A DNA stretch of 64,000 nucleotides from Phycisphaerae bacterium (GCA_023150615.1 JAKLKO010000011.1:62001-126000); one strand, 5' to 3'; numbered from the stretch's first letter, positions 45,096 through 54,994 are shown. The notes: a model not told the origin generated them from the sequence alone. Numbers and translations are program-made.

Positions 45096-45785
45096 TTACC
45101 TCGCCGCGATCGTTCGGAGGCGACGCTGATTCTGATCCAGCTCGCGGATGAGCGGCACGACGCGGCAGCGATACGCCTCGTCCATGTCGCGAACGCTTAG
45201 CCGTCCGGCGTCGAGCTGATCTCCGATCTGCTGCACGACGCGGCCAAGGGCCATGAGCTGTCGGGTGAACTCGGGGTCGGTGCCCTGCGGGACGTAGAGC
45301 CAGCGTCCGTCGCGGCGTTCAAACGTCTCGCGGACGAGCGGCACGTGATCGAGCTCCTGGATCGTGGCGACCAACTGCGGACCGTTCTGTTCGCAGCCGA
45401 TCAGCCGGATCGAGTCGGAGAGGATGCCGAGGTTGTTGCGGATCGTGGCGAGGTCCCAGATGACCGCCATGCCGCGGCCGAGCTTGCGGTTGGCGATGTC
45501 CTGGATGCGGCGATTGGCGGACAGCAGCTGATCAACGGCGAGCAGGAGATCGGTAACGTCGCTGCGGCGCTCCGGGACGACGAGGCGCTCCAGCTCGCTG
45601 TAGAGTCGCGCGGACCGCAGGGCGTGGATTCGCTCGATGGTCTCTTCGATCGTCGTCGGTTCCGGCGCGGCGGGGAGTCGTGATGCGGCCGGCGGCGCGG
45701 CGGAATCCGGCGCGGATGGTTTGCAGCCGGCGAATACGCCCGCGAGCGCGCCTGCGGCGGCGATCGTCAAAGCAGCGCGAAGCAT
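45096..45785 (-). CDS. Lipoprotein of unknown function
   Basis: 229 residues from ATG 45785, with AGGAGG 8 bases upstream; the longer frame to 46229 runs into the divergent gene. The lipobox is VFAGCKPS. After a Pro/Ala-rich linker (PSAPDSAAPPAASRLPAAPEP) the chain is helical with ERIHALRSARLYSELERLVV and a VDQLLSANRRIQDI helix. One Cys occurs in the mature part (IGCEQNG). No family recognised. It shares a 133-base divergent region with the phosphodiesterase gene and converges with the AsmA-like gene. Confidence 0.7.
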   Translation of the reverse strand: MLRAALTIAAAGALAGVFAGCKPSAPDSAAPPAASRLPAAPEPTTIEETIERIHALRSARLYSELERLVVPERRSDVTDLLLAVDQLLSANRRIQDIANRKLGRGMAVIWDLATIRNNLGILSDSIRLIGCEQNGPQLVATIQELDHVPLVRETFERRDGRWLYVPQGTDPEFTRQLMALGRVVQQIGDQLDAGRLSVRDMDEAYRCRVVPLIRELDQNQRRLRTIAAR

Positions 45786-45918
45786 GAGGGCGCCTCCTGT
45801 CGTTTCTATCGGAAGAACCGGTCGCGCCGCTGGAGCGAGGCATGCGCGCTTGCTGGAGCCGCGTCGACGGCGGCCGTATAGTCCGTCATTTCGCGCGGCG
45901 GACGGCCGCGGAGTCGTG

Positions 45919-47586
45919 ATGAGGGCGCCGGACGTGTTGAGGCATACATGCCGAAGATGGTGGGCCGCCGGCGCGGCGATCGTCGTCGGAGCGGCAGCGT
46001 TCGGAGGCGGCGGGTGCGCGGCGGATCGCGCGCTGAACGTCCGCGTCGACGCGGACGTACACCGCCCCGCTCGATGCGCGGTGCTCCTCTTCGTCGATGG
46101 GTTCGGACGGGCGTCGTTCGACCGTGCCCGGGCGGCGGGCGAGATTCCGAACATCGAACGGCATCTGCTGGCGCGCGGCGTCTCGGTCGATGCGGCCGTC
46201 GCGGCGCTGCCCTCGATCACGTACTCCAACGCGGTGACGTTCCTGACGGGCCGGTATCCGGGGCACCACGGGATCGTCGCGAACCGCTGGTTCGATCCGA
46301 TCGAGGGTCGCGCGCGGGACTACACGCTGATCAAGACGTACCAGCGAGTTGACTCGGACTACTTCGCGACGACGATCCACGACCTGCTGACCGACGAGGA
46401 CTCGACGAGTTTTCAGGCCGCCCAGCGCCGCGGGGCGGACTACGCGATCGACAACTGGGCCACGAGCGGGATCAACTGGTTCTTCGGGAATCACTCGGGT
46501 GTCGATTGCCTCGTCGCGCAGGACCTGGAAGTGATCGCCGAGCAGCACGTCCGGCCGCGGAAGCGCTGGCCGGCGTTCATCTTCGCTTACTTTCCAGGGG
46601 TCGACCACGCGGGGCACGAACACGGCACGCGATCGGAGGCGTATCGACGCGCGGTGCGAAACCTCGATGCGCAGATCGGGCGCTTCTGCGAGGGGTTGCG
46701 TCAGGCGCGTGTGTACGACTCGACGCTGCTCGTGCTGGCGTCCGATCACGGGATGGTGGAAGTCGGGCACGATCGCGCGCTGGACATCCCGGCCAGCCTG
46801 CGGGCGAACTCCGGCCGGCCGGTGGCGACGGCGGTCGAGGTTGCGGCCGATCCGCGGCGGGCGCTTGCGGTTGACGCGATCTGTGCGGTGACGGCGTCGC
46901 GCTGGGCGGCGATCTACTTCCGCAGCAGCGCGACGTGGTCCGATCGTCCCGTCACGGGTTGGGGTAATGCGGCGTGGTTGCAGTCGTGGCTGACCGGTTC
47001 GGGCGGGTCGCTGCTCGATCATGAAGCGATCGAGCTGGCGGCAGGTCGCGCCGGCCCCAACGCGGCGTGGCTGCGAAGTCGCCGCGGCGTGAGCATCGTG
47101 GAGCGCGAGGGCGCGGGCCGTGATCGGCGCTACCGGTATCGCGCGGTTCGCGGAGATGCGCTGGGTCTGATGGACGATGCAACGCTGCGGGAGTGCGTCG
47201 GGGCGTCGGCAATGCCGGATCGCGCGTGGCTGGAACGATCGGCGGCGAGCCGCTACCCGGACCTCGTGCCGCAGATCGTGGAGATGTTTGACTCGCCGCG
47301 CGCCGGCGATATCGTACTCTTCGCTTCCGCGGGCTGGGATTTCTCGGCGGAAGACCCCGCGGCGGGTCATGGTTCCGTCCTGGCGGACGAGATGCTCGTA
47401 CCGATGGTGTTTGCCGGTCCCGGGATTGGCCGCGAGGCGACGATCCGCGTTGCGCGCAACTGCGACGTCATGCCGACGATCGCCGACTGGCTCGGCGTGC
47501 TGGAGCGTCACCCCGCTCCCGCGTCGCTGGATGGGATCAGCCACCTGCCGGCGCTGCGGCCGGCGGGGCAGGTGAGCCGCCGATGA
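45919..47586 (+). CDS. Alkaline phosphatase-fold phosphodiesterase/nucleotide pyrophosphatase
   Basis: 555 residues from ATG 45919 (GGAG 6 bases upstream). The N-terminus has a hydrophobic segment ending GGGGCAAD, a likely lipobox. The core VLLFVDGFGRASFDRA holds the first metal Asp, and SITYSNAVTFLTGRYPGHHGI holds the nucleophile Ser/Thr. PGVDHAGHEHG and LASDHGMVEVGHD provide the remaining metal ligands. This is the type I phosphodiesterase branch of the alkaline phosphatase superfamily, which cleaves nucleotide or phospholipid-like diesters. It overlaps the next gene by 4 bases (ATGA). TATAGT at 45877-45882 is a possible -10 without a good -35. Confidence 0.88.
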   Translation: MRAPDVLRHTCRRWWAAGAAIVVGAAAFGGGGCAADRALNVRVDADVHRPARCAVLLFVDGFGRASFDRARAAGEIPNIERHLLARGVSVDAAVAALPSITYSNAVTFLTGRYPGHHGIVANRWFDPIEGRARDYTLIKTYQRVDSDYFATTIHDLLTDEDSTSFQAAQRRGADYAIDNWATSGINWFFGNHSGVDCLVAQDLEVIAEQHVRPRKRWPAFIFAYFPGVDHAGHEHGTRSEAYRRAVRNLDAQIGRFCEGLRQARVYDSTLLVLASDHGMVEVGHDRALDIPASLRANSGRPVATAVEVAADPRRALAVDAICAVTASRWAAIYFRSSATWSDRPVTGWGNAAWLQSWLTGSGGSLLDHEAIELAAGRAGPNAAWLRSRRGVSIVEREGAGRDRRYRYRAVRGDALGLMDDATLRECVGASAMPDRAWLERSAASRYPDLVPQIVEMFDSPRAGDIVLFASAGWDFSAEDPAAGHGSVLADEMLVPMVFAGPGIGREATIRVARNCDVMPTIADWLGVLERHPAPASLDGISHLPALRPAGQVSRR

Positions 47587-48770
47587 CCGCACTGGCCCGA
47601 ATCCTGACCGCCGCGGCGGCCGTCGTCGCGGCCGTCTTGCTGGTCGATCCGCCGCCAGGCGAGAAGGCGCCCGGTCCGAGTCCGTTGCCGGCGTCGCGGC
47701 CGGCGCGGGTGTTCGACCGGCCTTACCACGGCATGGCGGTGCAACTGCACGGAGGGGCGGCGTACGTCCCGATCTTCGAGCGGATGATCGAGGAGGTGGC
47801 GCAGCTCGGGGCGGACACGGTGATGCTGGTGACGCACGGCTGGCAGACGCACGGGGGGACGTGCGACATTCACTTCGACGCCGGCCGCAATCCGAGCCTG
47901 ACGGACCTTGGGCGTCTGTGCGCGAAGGCGCACTCGGTGGGGCTTCGCGTTGTGGTGATGCCGGTGGTGCTGCTGTCGGCGCCGCGGAACACGGAGTGGC
48001 GCGGGCAGATCGATCCGACCGCGGGCTGGGACGAGTGGTTCCAGCGCTACACGCAGTTCATCCTCGAGATCGCGAAGGTCTGCGAGCGCGAAGACGTTGA
48101 ACTGCTGATGGTCGGCTCCGAGCTGATCAAGTCGGAGAAGCACACCGAGCGCTGGCGGCAGTTGATCGGTGAGGTGCGGCAGTTCTACCGCGGGCAGCTC
48201 GGGTACTCGGCGAACTGGGACCACTTCTCGACGGAGAAGATCAAGTTCTGGCCGCAGCTCGATATTGTCGGCATGACGAGCTATTACACGCTCGCGTCCG
48301 GGCCGAAGCCGACGCTGGACGAGGTGCTGCGCCGCTGGGGGCCGATACGGCGGCGGATTGAGAAGTTCCATGAGGAGGTGCAGCGGCCGATCTTGTTCAC
48401 CGAGGTGGGTTGGTGCAGCCAGGAGGGCGCGGCGTCCGAGGCGTGGAACTACTACCACAACCAGGTGGCGACGAAGGAAGGGCACGAGGAACAGTTGACG
48501 TGCTACCGCGCGTTCATGCGGACGTGGGAAGGCGCGCCGTGCCTGGGCGGGGCGATCTGGTGGGAATGGACCGAGGCCGGCGGCGAGGACGACTTCAACT
48601 ACACACCGAAGGGCAAGCCGGCCGAGAAGCTGCTGCGGCAGTGGTTTCATCGCCAGCGGGCGCGAACAGCGATGCAGGCTGTCGGCGCGCCCGGCGCGTT
48701 GTCGCCGGCCAAGCCCGTTGACGGAGCCTCCGGACGCGGACCGTCGCCGACCCAAGGTGGGCGGCCGTGA
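47583..48770 (+). CDS. GH113-like glycoside hydrolase, exported
   Basis: 395 residues. The first 25 are hydrophobic (signal peptide or anchor, then a Pro linker). The barrel shows LVTHGWQTHGGTCDIHFD, VVVMPVVLLSAPRNTEWRG, and LLMVGSELIKSEKH with the probable acid/base Glu. ILFTEVGWCSQEGA follows with the probable nucleophile Glu, then IWWEWTEAGGEDDFNY. This pattern fits GH113 (beta-mannanase-type) TIM barrels. Activity on mannan is inferred, not shown. It is translationally coupled to the phosphodiesterase, so the two may act on the same envelope or exopolymer. Confidence 0.75.
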   Translation: MTALARILTAAAAVVAAVLLVDPPPGEKAPGPSPLPASRPARVFDRPYHGMAVQLHGGAAYVPIFERMIEEVAQLGADTVMLVTHGWQTHGGTCDIHFDAGRNPSLTDLGRLCAKAHSVGLRVVVMPVVLLSAPRNTEWRGQIDPTAGWDEWFQRYTQFILEIAKVCEREDVELLMVGSELIKSEKHTERWRQLIGEVRQFYRGQLGYSANWDHFSTEKIKFWPQLDIVGMTSYYTLASGPKPTLDEVLRRWGPIRRRIEKFHEEVQRPILFTEVGWCSQEGAASEAWNYYHNQVATKEGHEEQLTCYRAFMRTWEGAPCLGGAIWWEWTEAGGEDDFNYTPKGKPAEKLLRQWFHRQRARTAMQAVGAPGALSPAKPVDGASGRGPSPTQGGRP

Positions 48771-48821
48771 ATCCCCAACGGTAGCGCCGTCGGCCGTCGG
48801 CCGGATTGCGGCGTCCGCGCC

Positions 48822-50255
48822 CTACGGCCCGACGTGACCGAGGCGGCCGGGCATGTCGGCCAGCACATACGACATCACGGCCATGGCGGCGACGCACTGC
48901 GAAAGCTCGTCGGGGCGAACCTTGTCGAGCGTGTCGGCGTGCGAGTGGTGGTAGTCGAAGTAGTGCGTGCCCTCCACGTCGAGGCCGAGGAGCGGGACGT
49001 TGGCCGGTTTCATGGGGCTGATGTCCGCTCCGCCGCCGCCGGGCGACATCGTCGTCGCGTCGAGCGGCGCGAAGAGCCGCGCGAGATCGGCCATTTGCCG
49101 CACGGCGACGGCCTGCATGTCGGGATCGTTGATCTCGTAACCGAATCCGCGCGGGGCGAATCCGCCCGAGTCGGCCTCGATCGCGGCCACGTGCTTGTGC
49201 AGTTCGGGCGCGTGCGTTTCGGCGTACGATTTGCCGCCGGCGAGGCCGTTCTCCTCGTTGGTAAAGAGCACGACGCGGATCGTGCGACGCGGAATCAGGT
49301 TCAGTCGCCGCAGGACGCTGATCGCTTCCATCGCCATCACGCAGCCGGCGCCGTCGTCGTGCGCGCCGTGCCCGACGTCCCACGAGTCGAGGTGGCCGCC
49401 GATGAGCACGATCTCGTCGGGTTTCTCGCGGCCGCGCAGCTCGCCGACGACGTTCGCGGAGGGGACCATGCCCTCATCGCGGGCCTCCATGGACAGCCGT
49501 GCGACGACGCGGACGCCCTGGCCGCGCAGCCGGGCGATCATCATCGCGTCCTCGATCGAGACGGCGGCGGCGGGGATCTTGCGCGGGGCGTCCTTGTAGC
49601 TCATCGCGCCGGTGTGGGGCGAACGGAGGCTATGGGCCGTGACGGAGCGGACGAGGCAGGCGACGGCGCCTTTTTCGGCGGCGATCCGCGCGCCCTTGTG
49701 GCGGAAGCGAACGGACGAGCCGTAGTACGCCCCGTGCTCGGGGTCGTAGGGCGGCATGGGGTTGTTGAAGAGGATGATCTTGCCGCGGGCGCGGTCGCCG
49801 AGGGCGTCGAGCGCGGCTTCGTCGGCGACGACTTCGACCTCAGCCGTGAGTCCTTCGGGCGGCGTGCCGATCGAGCCTCCGAGGCCGAGCATGGCGACGT
49901 CGTGGTCGCGCGGCTCGATGAGGGTCAGGGATTCGCGTCCGCGCACCCAGCGCGCGACCTGCACCGGCTCGGCGCGGACGTTGTCGTGTCCGTCGCGCTT
50001 CATGGCATCCTGCGTCCACGCGATGGCGCGCTCGAGCTGCGGCGAGCCGCTGAGACGGTGTCCGATGTGATCACAGAGGTAGCTCAGCTTGGCGTAGGCG
50101 TCGTTCCGCTTCAGGGCGGCGTCGATGATGCGCTGTGCGACGGGGGCGTATTGCGTCGCGATCGGTCCGGGGAGCGTCAGGAGCGTCGAGGGCGGTTGCG
50201 TCGCGCTGCAACCGGCGACCAGCAGCGCGCCGGCGATAAGGAGGCTTCGTGACAT
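48822..50255 (-). CDS. M28 family zinc aminopeptidase, lipoprotein
   Basis: 477 residues. The lipobox is LLVAGCSA at 11-18. A PA (protease-associated) domain lies in the middle (about residues 140-250). The catalytic domain has the metal ligands in order: His and Asp in GGHLDSWDVGHGAHDDGAG, catalytic Glu in LFTNEENGLAGG, Asp in AIEADSGGF, and His in YFDYHHSHADT. M28 peptidases trim N-terminal residues from peptides at the cell surface. It is divergent from the YggS gene. Confidence 0.93.
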   Translation of the reverse strand: MSRSLLIAGALLVAGCSATQPPSTLLTLPGPIATQYAPVAQRIIDAALKRNDAYAKLSYLCDHIGHRLSGSPQLERAIAWTQDAMKRDGHDNVRAEPVQVARWVRGRESLTLIEPRDHDVAMLGLGGSIGTPPEGLTAEVEVVADEAALDALGDRARGKIILFNNPMPPYDPEHGAYYGSSVRFRHKGARIAAEKGAVACLVRSVTAHSLRSPHTGAMSYKDAPRKIPAAAVSIEDAMMIARLRGQGVRVVARLSMEARDEGMVPSANVVGELRGREKPDEIVLIGGHLDSWDVGHGAHDDGAGCVMAMEAISVLRRLNLIPRRTIRVVLFTNEENGLAGGKSYAETHAPELHKHVAAIEADSGGFAPRGFGYEINDPDMQAVAVRQMADLARLFAPLDATTMSPGGGGADISPMKPANVPLLGLDVEGTHYFDYHHSHADTLDKVRPDELSQCVAAMAVMSYVLADMPGRLGHVGP

Positions 50256-50399
50256 AGGACGGAACTTCCGGGGTTCAGGTTCGATTCGGCCCGTCGCCGG
50301 TCGATCCGGCGAAACGGCCGGATGCTACCGCGCGCGGGCCGTCTGACCAACGGCGCGGAGGGGCGACGAGCGGTCTTGCGGATCGGGAGCTGGGGGCTA

Positions 50400-50408
50400 T
50401 GGTATAGT
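50400..50408 (+). promoter_or_regulatory. Extended -10 promoter for the YggS gene
   Basis: TGGTATAGT at 50400-50408 is an extended -10 (TG-n-TATAGT) lacking a -35. It lies 27 bases before the ATG at 50436. Confidence 0.5.
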
Positions 50409-50435
50409 ACGCCGCGGGATGTCGGAGCGGGCGCA

Positions 50436-51233
50436 ATGATCAGCAATCTACCGAGTGTACGCCGGCGGCTTGCGGAGAACCTCAAGCGGCTCCGGGAGCG
50501 GATCGAGAAGGCGTGCGCGGCGGCGAAGCGCGATTCGAAGGAGATTACGCTGGTTGCGGTGACGAAGGCGGTCGAGATCGACGTGCTCCGGCAGGCGCTG
50601 GAGGCGGGGCTGGTCGATCTGGGGGAAAACCGCGCGCAGCAGCTCAACCAGCGCGCGGGGATGATGCACGAGTTCATCGAGCGCCGGGCGGTCCTGACGG
50701 GCCGGAGCGAGAAGCCGCTGCCGCGGCCGCGCTGGCACATGATCGGGCACTTGCAGCGGAACAAGGCGAAGCTCGTGCTGCCGTGGGCGGAGTTGATTCA
50801 CTCGGTCGACAGCCTGCGCCTGGCGGAGGAGCTGGCGCAGCAGGCGTCGAAGGTCGGGCGGACGGTCGACATTCTGCTGGAGGTGAACGTCAGCGGCGAG
50901 CGGAGCAAGTTCGGCGTGGCGATCGGCGCAGCGCCGCACCTGGCCGAGCAGTTTGAGCCGTGGACGGGCATTCGGCTGTGCGGGCTGATGACGATGCTGC
51001 CGATCGATGCGACGCCGGGCGAGCAGCGGCTGTACTTTGATCGCCTGCGCGAAGTGTTCGACGACATGAAGGCCGAGAAGGTCGTGGGGACGCACTTCCG
51101 GCATCTGTCGATGGGGATGAGCAACGACTTCGAGGCGGCGATCGCGAGCGGTTCGACGATGCTGCGGATCGGCACGTCGCTTTTTGCGGGGCTGATGAGC
51201 GCTCAGCCGCCGCCGCCCGAGGATGCGGATTGA
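50436..51233 (+). CDS. YggS-family PLP-binding protein
   Basis: 265 residues; start chosen at 50436 with GGAG 9 bases upstream. The PLP lysine is in EITLVAVTKAVEIDVL, and LGENRAQQLNQRAG, WHMIGHLQRNKAKLV and LSMGMSNDFEAAIASGSTMLRIGTSLF are all diagnostic. This protein binds and buffers pyridoxal phosphate and has no known turnover. The insertion GRSEKPLPRPR before WHMIG is longer than usual. It is followed by a 90-residue membrane protein overlapping by 4 bases. Confidence 0.95.
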   Translation: MISNLPSVRRRLAENLKRLRERIEKACAAAKRDSKEITLVAVTKAVEIDVLRQALEAGLVDLGENRAQQLNQRAGMMHEFIERRAVLTGRSEKPLPRPRWHMIGHLQRNKAKLVLPWAELIHSVDSLRLAEELAQQASKVGRTVDILLEVNVSGERSKFGVAIGAAPHLAEQFEPWTGIRLCGLMTMLPIDATPGEQRLYFDRLREVFDDMKAEKVVGTHFRHLSMGMSNDFEAAIASGSTMLRIGTSLFAGLMSAQPPPPEDAD

Positions 51234-51502
51234 GCGCGGCCGATCTCGATCTCTTCGACGTCTGGCGCTGGATGCTGGCGCTGTTGTGCACGACGTACGC
51301 GGTGGTCGTGACGCTGCGGACGGCGTGGGACTGGATCGTGTTTCTGTCGGGCACGGGCCGCGACCGCGTTCTGATTCGGAACTACGCGCTCGTGCTGCTC
51401 CTGCGAATGCGCTGGCGTCCGTTCGCGTGGGAGCTGGCGGGCATCGCCGTGTGGTCGGTGGTGCTGGGCGTGCTGCTGTGGGCGCACGTGCGGATTCTGT
51501 GA
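51230..51502 (+). CDS. Small two-segment membrane protein
   Basis: 90 residues from TTG 51230, which overlaps the yggS stop (TTGA). Two hydrophobic stretches (WRWMLALLCTTYAVVVTL and LAGIAVWSVVLGVLLWAHV) flank a basic loop (RDRVLIRNYALVLLLRMRWRP). Position after yggS recalls YggT/YlmG, but the Pro-rich YlmG motif is missing. Function unknown. Start codon TTG is rare and reduces certainty. Confidence 0.55.
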   Translation: MSAADLDLFDVWRWMLALLCTTYAVVVTLRTAWDWIVFLSGTGRDRVLIRNYALVLLLRMRWRPFAWELAGIAVWSVVLGVLLWAHVRIL

Positions 51503-51557
51503 TCGTTCGGCGCGGGCGGTTGCGCCGCGGGTCGGGCGCGAGGAGCCAACGGTTGAG

Positions 51558-52775
51558 ATGATGGCGGTGTATCTGGCGGGCGGCATTCTGGGCGTGGTTG
51601 CGCTGATCTGGCTCTCGCGTCATCGTGAGATCAGCCGGGGCGACCGGCTCGTGCCGCGCCTGAGTTCGGGCAGCTATCCGGGGTCGGTTTCGGCGGGGCT
51701 GCCGCGGATCAGCGTGATCGTGGCGGCGAAGGACGAGGAGGCGAGCATCGAGCGCTGCGTGCGCTCGTGGCTGACGCAGGACTACCCGGACTTCGAGGTG
51801 ATCGTGGTGAACGATCGCAGCGGCGATCGCACCGGGACAATCATTGATGCGCTCGCCGGCGAGGATGCGCGGGTCCGCCCGGTGCATGTGACGGAGCTCC
51901 GCGCGGGCTGGTTCGGCAAGAACAACGCGATGCGCGAGGGCGTGGCGCGGGCGTCGGGGGCGTGGTTGTGCTTTTCGGATGCGGATTGCTGGCAGACGTC
52001 GGCGCGGAGCCTGTCGGTGGCGATGGCAGATGCACGGCAGTCCGGTGCGGACTTCCTGTCCGTGCTGCCCGTGCTCGAGACGTGCAGCGTGTGGGAGCGG
52101 ATCATTCAGCCCGCGTGTGGCGCGGTGATGATGCTGTGGTTCAATCCGCTGAAGGTGAACGATCCGCGCTCGTCGGCGGCCTACGCCAACGGCGCGTTCA
52201 TGCTGATGAGCTTGCGGGCGTACGAAGCGATCGGCGGGCATGAGCCTGTCAGGGCCGAGGTCAACGAGGACGTGCACATGGCGCGACGCGCGAAGGAGGC
52301 CGGGCTGCGGCTGCGCGTCGCGTCGAACACCGACCTGTACCGCGTGCGGATGTACGACGGGTTCCGGCAGGCGTGGCGCGGCTGGAGCCGGATCTTCTAC
52401 GGCTGCTTCGGGACGCTCGGCCGGCTGCTCGCGTCGCTCGGGATGGTCACGCTGCTCAGCCTGTCGCCGTGGTTGGTGCTGCTCGGCGCGGCGGCGGTTC
52501 GGCTGACGAGCGGCGAACTCGGCCGCGGCGGGTCGATCGTCGCGTTTGTCGCAGCGGCCGCGGGGATGATGCAACTCACGGTCATCTGGCGCTTCTATTC
52601 GATCAGCCGGTTGAATCCGCTGCTGTCGTTGACGTATCCGTTCGGCGCGGCGATCGCCTCGGGGATGCTGATCAGCGCGATCCGGCGGCTCGGCGGACGC
52701 GGGACGACGACGTGGCGCGGCACGACGTATCGCGGCGACCGCGTCGAGAGCGGTCAGCCGGTAGCGGCGAAGTAG
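51558..52775 (+). CDS. Family 2 glycosyltransferase, membrane-bound
   Basis: 405 residues. An N-terminal membrane helix (MAVYLAGGILGVVALIWLS) precedes a GT-A domain: RISVIVAAKDEEASIERCVRSW, DFEVIVVNDRSGD, CFSDADCW (DxD), NEDVHMARRAKEAGL and the RAWRGWSRIFYG region (QxxRW-like). Two to three C-terminal helices follow. Order and motifs resemble HpnB/CrtQ-type transferases, which add sugars to isoprenoid lipids. The acceptor is not identifiable. GAGGAG lies 11 bases before the start. Confidence 0.85.
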   Translation: MMAVYLAGGILGVVALIWLSRHREISRGDRLVPRLSSGSYPGSVSAGLPRISVIVAAKDEEASIERCVRSWLTQDYPDFEVIVVNDRSGDRTGTIIDALAGEDARVRPVHVTELRAGWFGKNNAMREGVARASGAWLCFSDADCWQTSARSLSVAMADARQSGADFLSVLPVLETCSVWERIIQPACGAVMMLWFNPLKVNDPRSSAAYANGAFMLMSLRAYEAIGGHEPVRAEVNEDVHMARRAKEAGLRLRVASNTDLYRVRMYDGFRQAWRGWSRIFYGCFGTLGRLLASLGMVTLLSLSPWLVLLGAAAVRLTSGELGRGGSIVAFVAAAAGMMQLTVIWRFYSISRLNPLLSLTYPFGAAIASGMLISAIRRLGGRGTTTWRGTTYRGDRVESGQPVAAK

Positions 52776-52791
52776 CTTCCGGCGGGGGCGG

Positions 52792-53481
52792 CTATGGCGC
52801 GTCGGACTGGCTGATGAACTTCAGCAACTCGGTGGTCGCGAAGCGCTGCGCGATGCGGACGCGCTCGATCACGACGTCGGGGGACCAGGCGGTCGGCGTG
52901 CCCCATTTCGCGTCGAGTTCCACGAAGATCTGCCGCACGTCCTCCAGCAGCGACTCGACCTTCACCTCGGCGTGCCACGTTGGCTGACCCTCGGCCGAGA
53001 TCGGCGGCAGGATCAGCTTGAGCCCGACGCCGTGGACCGGCCGTCCCAGTACGGCGAGCTTCTCCGAAAGGCGCAGGTAGCGGTTGCCGAGAAAGACGCG
53101 TGCGTCTCCCCCCTCGGCCTCGAGCGTCATGCGGATGAGCGTTCCGCTGCCGAGGATGATCCGCGGGGAGAACACGCCGGCGACCTCGTTGAGCACGAGC
53201 CGGAGGTTGTCGAGGAAGACGTCCAGCGTCGCGACGGGGAAGAACTCCTCGAAGTTGAGCAGGTCGGGCTGGAGCGTGAGCTTCATGTGGCTGCGCGGAT
53301 CGCCCTCGGCCTGGGGCGACGAGAGGACCCACATGCGTTCGGCGAATTCCTGGTGACGCCAGTCGAAGCCCTGCGAAAGCCGGAGCTGGAACTCCTGGCG
53401 GTGGACCTTGTCGAAGACGGCGGGCGGCGCGAATCGCACGCCGACGTGGTGGCCGCGGGTTTTGAGCGAGTGTTCGATCAT
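52792..53481 (-). CDS. Conserved-looking hypothetical protein
   Basis: 229 residues from the ATG at 53481; upstream sequence in the frame is Arg/Pro-rich and not coding. The chain is a mix of helices and strands: [51 protein letters not shown]. No signal peptide, membrane segment or motif. Balanced composition supports a real cytoplasmic protein. Function not recognised. It follows the TPR-like membrane protein gene by 46 bases on the same strand. Confidence 0.65.
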   Translation of the reverse strand: MIEHSLKTRGHHVGVRFAPPAVFDKVHRQEFQLRLSQGFDWRHQEFAERMWVLSSPQAEGDPRSHMKLTLQPDLLNFEEFFPVATLDVFLDNLRLVLNEVAGVFSPRIILGSGTLIRMTLEAEGGDARVFLGNRYLRLSEKLAVLGRPVHGVGLKLILPPISAEGQPTWHAEVKVESLLEDVRQIFVELDAKWGTPTAWSPDVVIERVRIAQRFATTELLKFISQSDAP

Positions 53482-53527
53482 CGTCTCGTTCGGACGTGCG
53501 CCGGCGACCGGAGCCGGATCGTGCGCG

Positions 53528-54232
53528 TCAGGGCGTCGGCTGCGTTGCGGCCGGCATCGTCGAGGGCGCGCCGGTCGCGGGCTGCGTCGTCGAGAAGGGC
53601 GCGGTGGTCGGCAACGGCGGCGGAAACTCGATCGCGGCGCTCCATTCATCGAGGTGATTGAGGCGGTACTCGGCCTGACTGCGGACGGGCAGGGCGGCGA
53701 ATCGCTCGTTGTCGAGGATGAAGCGAAAAGCGTCGCGGGCGGCCTGCAAGTCGCCGCGATTCTCGGCGATCAGGCCGAGGGACAGCTTCGCGATGCCGAC
53801 GGGCATGGCCAGGTCGGGGAATTCGTTGAGGACCTGCTGGAAGGCCTGCTCGGCCTGACGGTTCCAGTCGTCGCGCTGCGCCGGGGCATTGCGGGGCACG
53901 ATCGACTCGCGGAGGCAGATCTCGCCGATGCGGATCAGGGACATCGCCGAGAGCATCGGCTCGAGCTTCCGATCATAGATCTTTCGAAAATAGCTGACCT
54001 GGTCGGGCACCGGCAGGCCGGTCTGCGAGCGGACGTCGTACAGTTCGGCCCAGCCCTTGCGAAGCTCGGCGCGCTTGCCGCTGACGTAGAGATATCCGCC
54101 GACGAGGATGACCGCGGCGGCGATGATCGCGCCGGCGATCTCGCGGCCGTGTCGACGCGAGAAGAGAACGATCTCCTCGATCTGCGTGGCGAGGTCGTTG
54201 GTGCGGAGTTCCTGTCGTCGGGCGGTCTTCAT
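53528..54232 (-). CDS. Membrane-anchored TPR-like protein
   Basis: 234 residues. One membrane helix (about 32-51, [20 protein letters not shown]) and a periplasmic helical region ([56 protein letters not shown]) resemble YfgM-type proteins associated with the Sec translocon. The C-terminus is a Thr/Pro/Ala tail ([19 protein letters not shown]). The role in export quality control is an analogy only. Small lipoprotein gene 24 bases upstream. Confidence 0.65.
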   Translation of the reverse strand: MKTARRQELRTNDLATQIEEIVLFSRRHGREIAGAIIAAAVILVGGYLYVSGKRAELRKGWAELYDVRSQTGLPVPDQVSYFRKIYDRKLEPMLSAMSLIRIGEICLRESIVPRNAPAQRDDWNRQAEQAFQQVLNEFPDLAMPVGIAKLSLGLIAENRGDLQAARDAFRFILDNERFAALPVRSQAEYRLNHLDEWSAAIEFPPPLPTTAPFSTTQPATGAPSTMPAATQPTP

Positions 54233-54256
54233 GCTCGGGGCCTTACGTCGCGCGGA

Positions 54257-54670
54257 TCAGCGGCTTTCGATCACGCAGCGGATCTCCGTGGGCGGGCTCC
54301 AGTTGGTTCCGGTCTTCTTGCTGATGGTCACGGTGCAGGTCTCGGAGCCCTTGGTGAAGGTGAGAGTATAGACGCTGCCGGAGAGGGTCTCGCCGGCGGG
54401 GGTCCATTTCTGGGCCGGCATGTTGGTGATGTAGAAGTTTCGCACCTTGATCGTGTGGGCGCGGCCCTCGTAGACGTCGATGATGCGGCGGCTCGTGCCG
54501 TCGGACGTGTAGCTGGACTCCCGGTCGTTGCGCTCGAATCCCTGTGGCAGGGGGAGATCGACGACATACTGGTTGGTGCGCGGGGCGAGTTGCGTGTCCA
54601 TTCCGGCGCAGCCGCCGAGCAGCGACGAGGCAACGACGAGTGCGATGGCGAAGAATCGTTGTGCAGACAA
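54257..54670 (-). CDS. Small lipoprotein of unknown function
   Basis: 137 residues. Signal peptide with lipobox SSLLGGCAG. The mature part has charged beta-like segments: [56 protein letters not shown]. One Cys in the mature part. No family recognised. It probably sits in the outer membrane. It heads a minus-strand group with the TPR-like and hypothetical genes. Confidence 0.7.
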   Translation of the reverse strand: MSAQRFFAIALVVASSLLGGCAGMDTQLAPRTNQYVVDLPLPQGFERNDRESSYTSDGTSRRIIDVYEGRAHTIKVRNFYITNMPAQKWTPAGETLSGSVYTLTFTKGSETCTVTISKKTGTNWSPPTEIRCVIESR

Positions 54671-54994
54671 CGGGTTCTCCCTTGCGACGCGCCGAAACGC
54701 GGGGTCGGCCGGCCCCTCTGGATGCGCGTGCCGGAATCGAAGCGCGAATCACCCGGCAGGCGCGCTGCCAGACGCGGCACCGTATCGGGGCGGTCCGGGG
54801 TTGTCAATCGACCCGGCGAAGGCGGTTCGAACGCTAAAGGCTCGGGCATGCGAGGGTTGGAGCCGACGGTGGCGCGGTGGCGTCGCGTCCTCGCGCGGGC
54901 TAGAGGCCGGGGTCGAGTTGGAGTATCTTCCGCTGCAAACGTCGCGTCGGCGGTGTCCCGTCGCATCGCGAGCGGCGACGGGGAGCATTCTGGC
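54671..54994. other. Divergent gap upstream of sucD
   Basis: About 324 bases without a credible gene. It should hold promoters for the small lipoprotein and sucD. I see no clear -35/-10 pair. Confidence 0.45.

Noticed and set aside
51230-51502. YlmG/YggT assignment for the small membrane protein
   Set aside because: The conserved Pro-Phe/Pro-Arg motif is missing; only the position fits.
53408-54994. N-terminal extension of SucD by more than 500 residues
   Set aside because: The extension is antisense to three minus-strand genes and has no family similarity; SucD begins at 54995.
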